NCBI GenBank assembly: GCA_965199685.1 | Contig: OZ241323.1 | Span: forward strand, 2,046,001 to 2,110,000 | Reading direction: 5' to 3' | DNA: 64,000 nucleotides | Source: SP5GCR1 sp965199685 | Lineage (GTDB): Bacteria; Pseudomonadota; Gammaproteobacteria; Poriferisulfidales; Oxydemutatoraceae | Shown here: positions 62,470 through 64,000 of the stretch, in pieces | Layout of the letters: each line of letters begins with the position of its first letter | How positions within the stretch are numbered: position 1 is the stretch's first letter | Notes under the pieces: model-generated | Told to the model about the DNA's origin: nothing | The model's database searches: none | Seen by the model: the letters and a program-made list of their open reading frames with translations, nothing else | Made by a program: the position numbers and the translations under genes

Positions 62470-63874
62470 AAGCACAAAGTAGTAATGTCACATTTAGCCC
62501 AAGTAGAAATGTCACCTTTGGGCGACAATAAAGCATTTTTAACCAAGCCAAGGAGAAGATGCAATGAACAAAGAGGATTACTATATGTCAGCCAAAGAAA
62601 TACAACGTCGCGATGTTATCAAGCGGTGTATAGAGGAAAAACTACCTAGAGCCACGGCGGCCAAGATACTCGATATCAGCGTCCGCCATGTCAAACGATT
62701 AATCAGTGAATACCTCAAGCATGGAGATAAGGCACTGATATCCAAGCGACGCGACAAGCCGTCTAACAATAAAATAGCCGAGGAAATTAAAGACCTTGCC
62801 ATTGAGTTGATTAGCAAGTGCTATCCTGATTTCGGACCTCAGTTTGCCCACGAGAAGCTGTTTGAATATTATGGAGTTTTTTTTGACCGCTCGTTCAGCG
62901 TTGAGACATTGCGCAAATGGATGCTTGCGGCTGGTTTGTATAAAGGCAAGCGACACAAGCCGGTCAAGACGTATCAAAGCCGTTGCAGACAACCCGGCAT
63001 TGGTATACTCATACAGATTGATGGTTCGCCCCATGCTTGGTTTGAGAAGCGCGGCGAACCATGCACGCTCATCGCCTTTATTGACGATGCCACCTCAGAG
63101 ATTACTGCACTGCATTTCTGTGCTGCCGAGACCACGGCGGATTATATGTATACGCTCAAGCAACATCTGCAACGCTATGGTTGCCCACGGTGCCTGTATT
63201 CCGACCGCCATAGTATCTTTAGCAATAATGCCAAAGAGCAACACACCTTTCAACAACCCACCCAGTTTGAGAGAGCGTTGCAACAACTCGGCATTACACT
63301 TTACAAAGCCAAGTCTCCGCAAGCCAAAGGACGCGTTGAACGCCTGTTCAGAATCCTCCAAGACCGCTTAGTTAAAGAAATGAGGCTGCGTGGCATCTGC
63401 ACCATTGAGCAAGCCAACCAGTTCGCCGAATGGTATCGCCAAAAACACAATCTGCACTTTGCCAAGCAGCCTCTAGACAGTACTGATTATCATCGCCCGA
63501 TGCCTCTCAGTGAACGCCAATTGGCACTGGTGTTTTCTCAGCAGTATTCGAGAAAGTTATCGAAAAACCTCATCTGTCAGCATAACAATATACAGTATCT
63601 TATCAAAACTGAGAAACCCAGTTATGCGCTGCGTGGTGCACGGGTCACCGTGTGCGAGTTGCTTGATGGTGAGATTGTCATACTCTACAAGGAGCGAGAG
63701 TTGCCTTATACAACCTACTGCGAGCATCCGCCCCTGTCTAAACCACACGATGAGAAAACAATCAATCCGGCCGTGGCTGAGATATTAACAAAACACCGCA
63801 CCGGTCATAAGCCGAAGTCAGACCATCCGTGGAAACGCTACAACGAAAATTATCTTAGCTCCAAGCAAAAGTAA
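62470..63874 (+). mobile_element. ISNCY-type transposase with left terminal repeats
   Basis: 436-aa transposase from ATG 62564, preceded by AAGGAGA. HTH (KILDISVRHVKRLISEYLKHG), RRDKPSNNKI, GILIQIDGSPHAWFEKRG, LYSDRHSIFSNN and KAKSPQAKGRVERLFRILQDRLV, the DDE layout of the ISDol1-like ISNCY group. Upstream, two repeats of the form AAGTAG(T/A)AATGTCACNTTT form the left end (62481-62525). The right end is not clearly seen before the window stops. Confidence 0.85.
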
Positions 63875-64000
63875 TTACCAATGTTTTATGACACCCGTGG
63901 CACAGGCTATCTTACACGCCTGAGCCACTGCACCGACAACGGCTTTTGTCAAATCAGCAGATACCAACCGGCAACTTGCAACTTCTAACATGCTTAGAAA
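63875..64000. other. window edge, no gene recognised
   Basis: 126 bp after the ISNCY transposase. TGTCACA-type repeats of the left end are not obvious here, and no ORF can be supported. Confidence 0.5.

Noticed and set aside
1..64000. tRNA or rRNA genes
   Set aside because: No cloverleaf or rRNA signature was noticed in the gaps, although an automated scan would be more reliable.

Overview
The window looks like a chromosome segment of a sulfur-oxidising, probably host-associated gammaproteobacterium. The evidence is gene content: soxYZ, a complete Na+-translocating NADH:quinone reductase operon (nqrABCDEF-apbE-nqrM), an lptM-lysA pair, bolA, tatD, rppH and a membrane alkane-monooxygenase-like protein. 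Taxonomy below class level cannot be read from the sequence. Conserved housekeeping genes alternate with visibly AT-richer accessory genes, and almost every gap holds a mobile repeat.

Layout. 1-6.3 kb: 5' part of dinB, a hypothetical gene, alkB divergent from a MerR-type regulator, an FkbM methyltransferase, tatD and bolA. 6.3-8.3 kb: a co-directional sseA / YgaP-like rhodanese / Nudix operon. 8.3-13.6 kb: four tandem paralogues that each fuse a rhodanese-like domain (catalytic Cys replaced by Ser) to a fucosyltransferase-like domain. 14-21.1 kb: nqr operon. 21.2-41.3 kb: a glycan island with two O-fucosyltransferase-like families, two sulfotransferases, two GT25 glycosyltransferases, a methyltransferase, soxYZ and lptM-lysA. 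41.5-42.7 kb: HAD phosphatase and rppH. 43-54.3 kb: a duplicated block of secreted or membrane proteins (alpha/beta hydrolase, SUMF1-like C-lectin-fold proteins, small exported proteins, DNase-I-fold hydrolases) whose joints carry ends of an IS3-family element. 54.6-64 kb: a truncated protease, a class-3 lipase, small exported proteins and a pile of nested insertion sequences (IS256, IS481-like, ISAzo13, IS1595, ISNCY types).

Two repeat systems organise the window. The first is a MITE-like family with ends close to GGGGCTGTTGAAAAAGTA, present in about 16 places. The same end lies beside a broken IS1182-type transposase, its probable source. The second is an IS3-family element, never intact here, whose left end (TGAC..TTGCCC, orfA leader) and right end (orfB tail ..DYNEVRPHSA, GGGATAATGTCA) flank or fuse to cargo genes. 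In several cases these ends supply the stop codon, ribosome-binding site or start codon of the cargo.

Accessory families have grown by local duplication that left scars of neighbouring core genes: sseA 5' ends between the fusion genes, a lysA 3' end after the sulfotransferases, and a HAD-gene piece before a fucosyltransferase. The overall picture is a surface-glycan and secreted-effector diversification region built by IS-end-mediated gene shuffling. That functional reading is inference.
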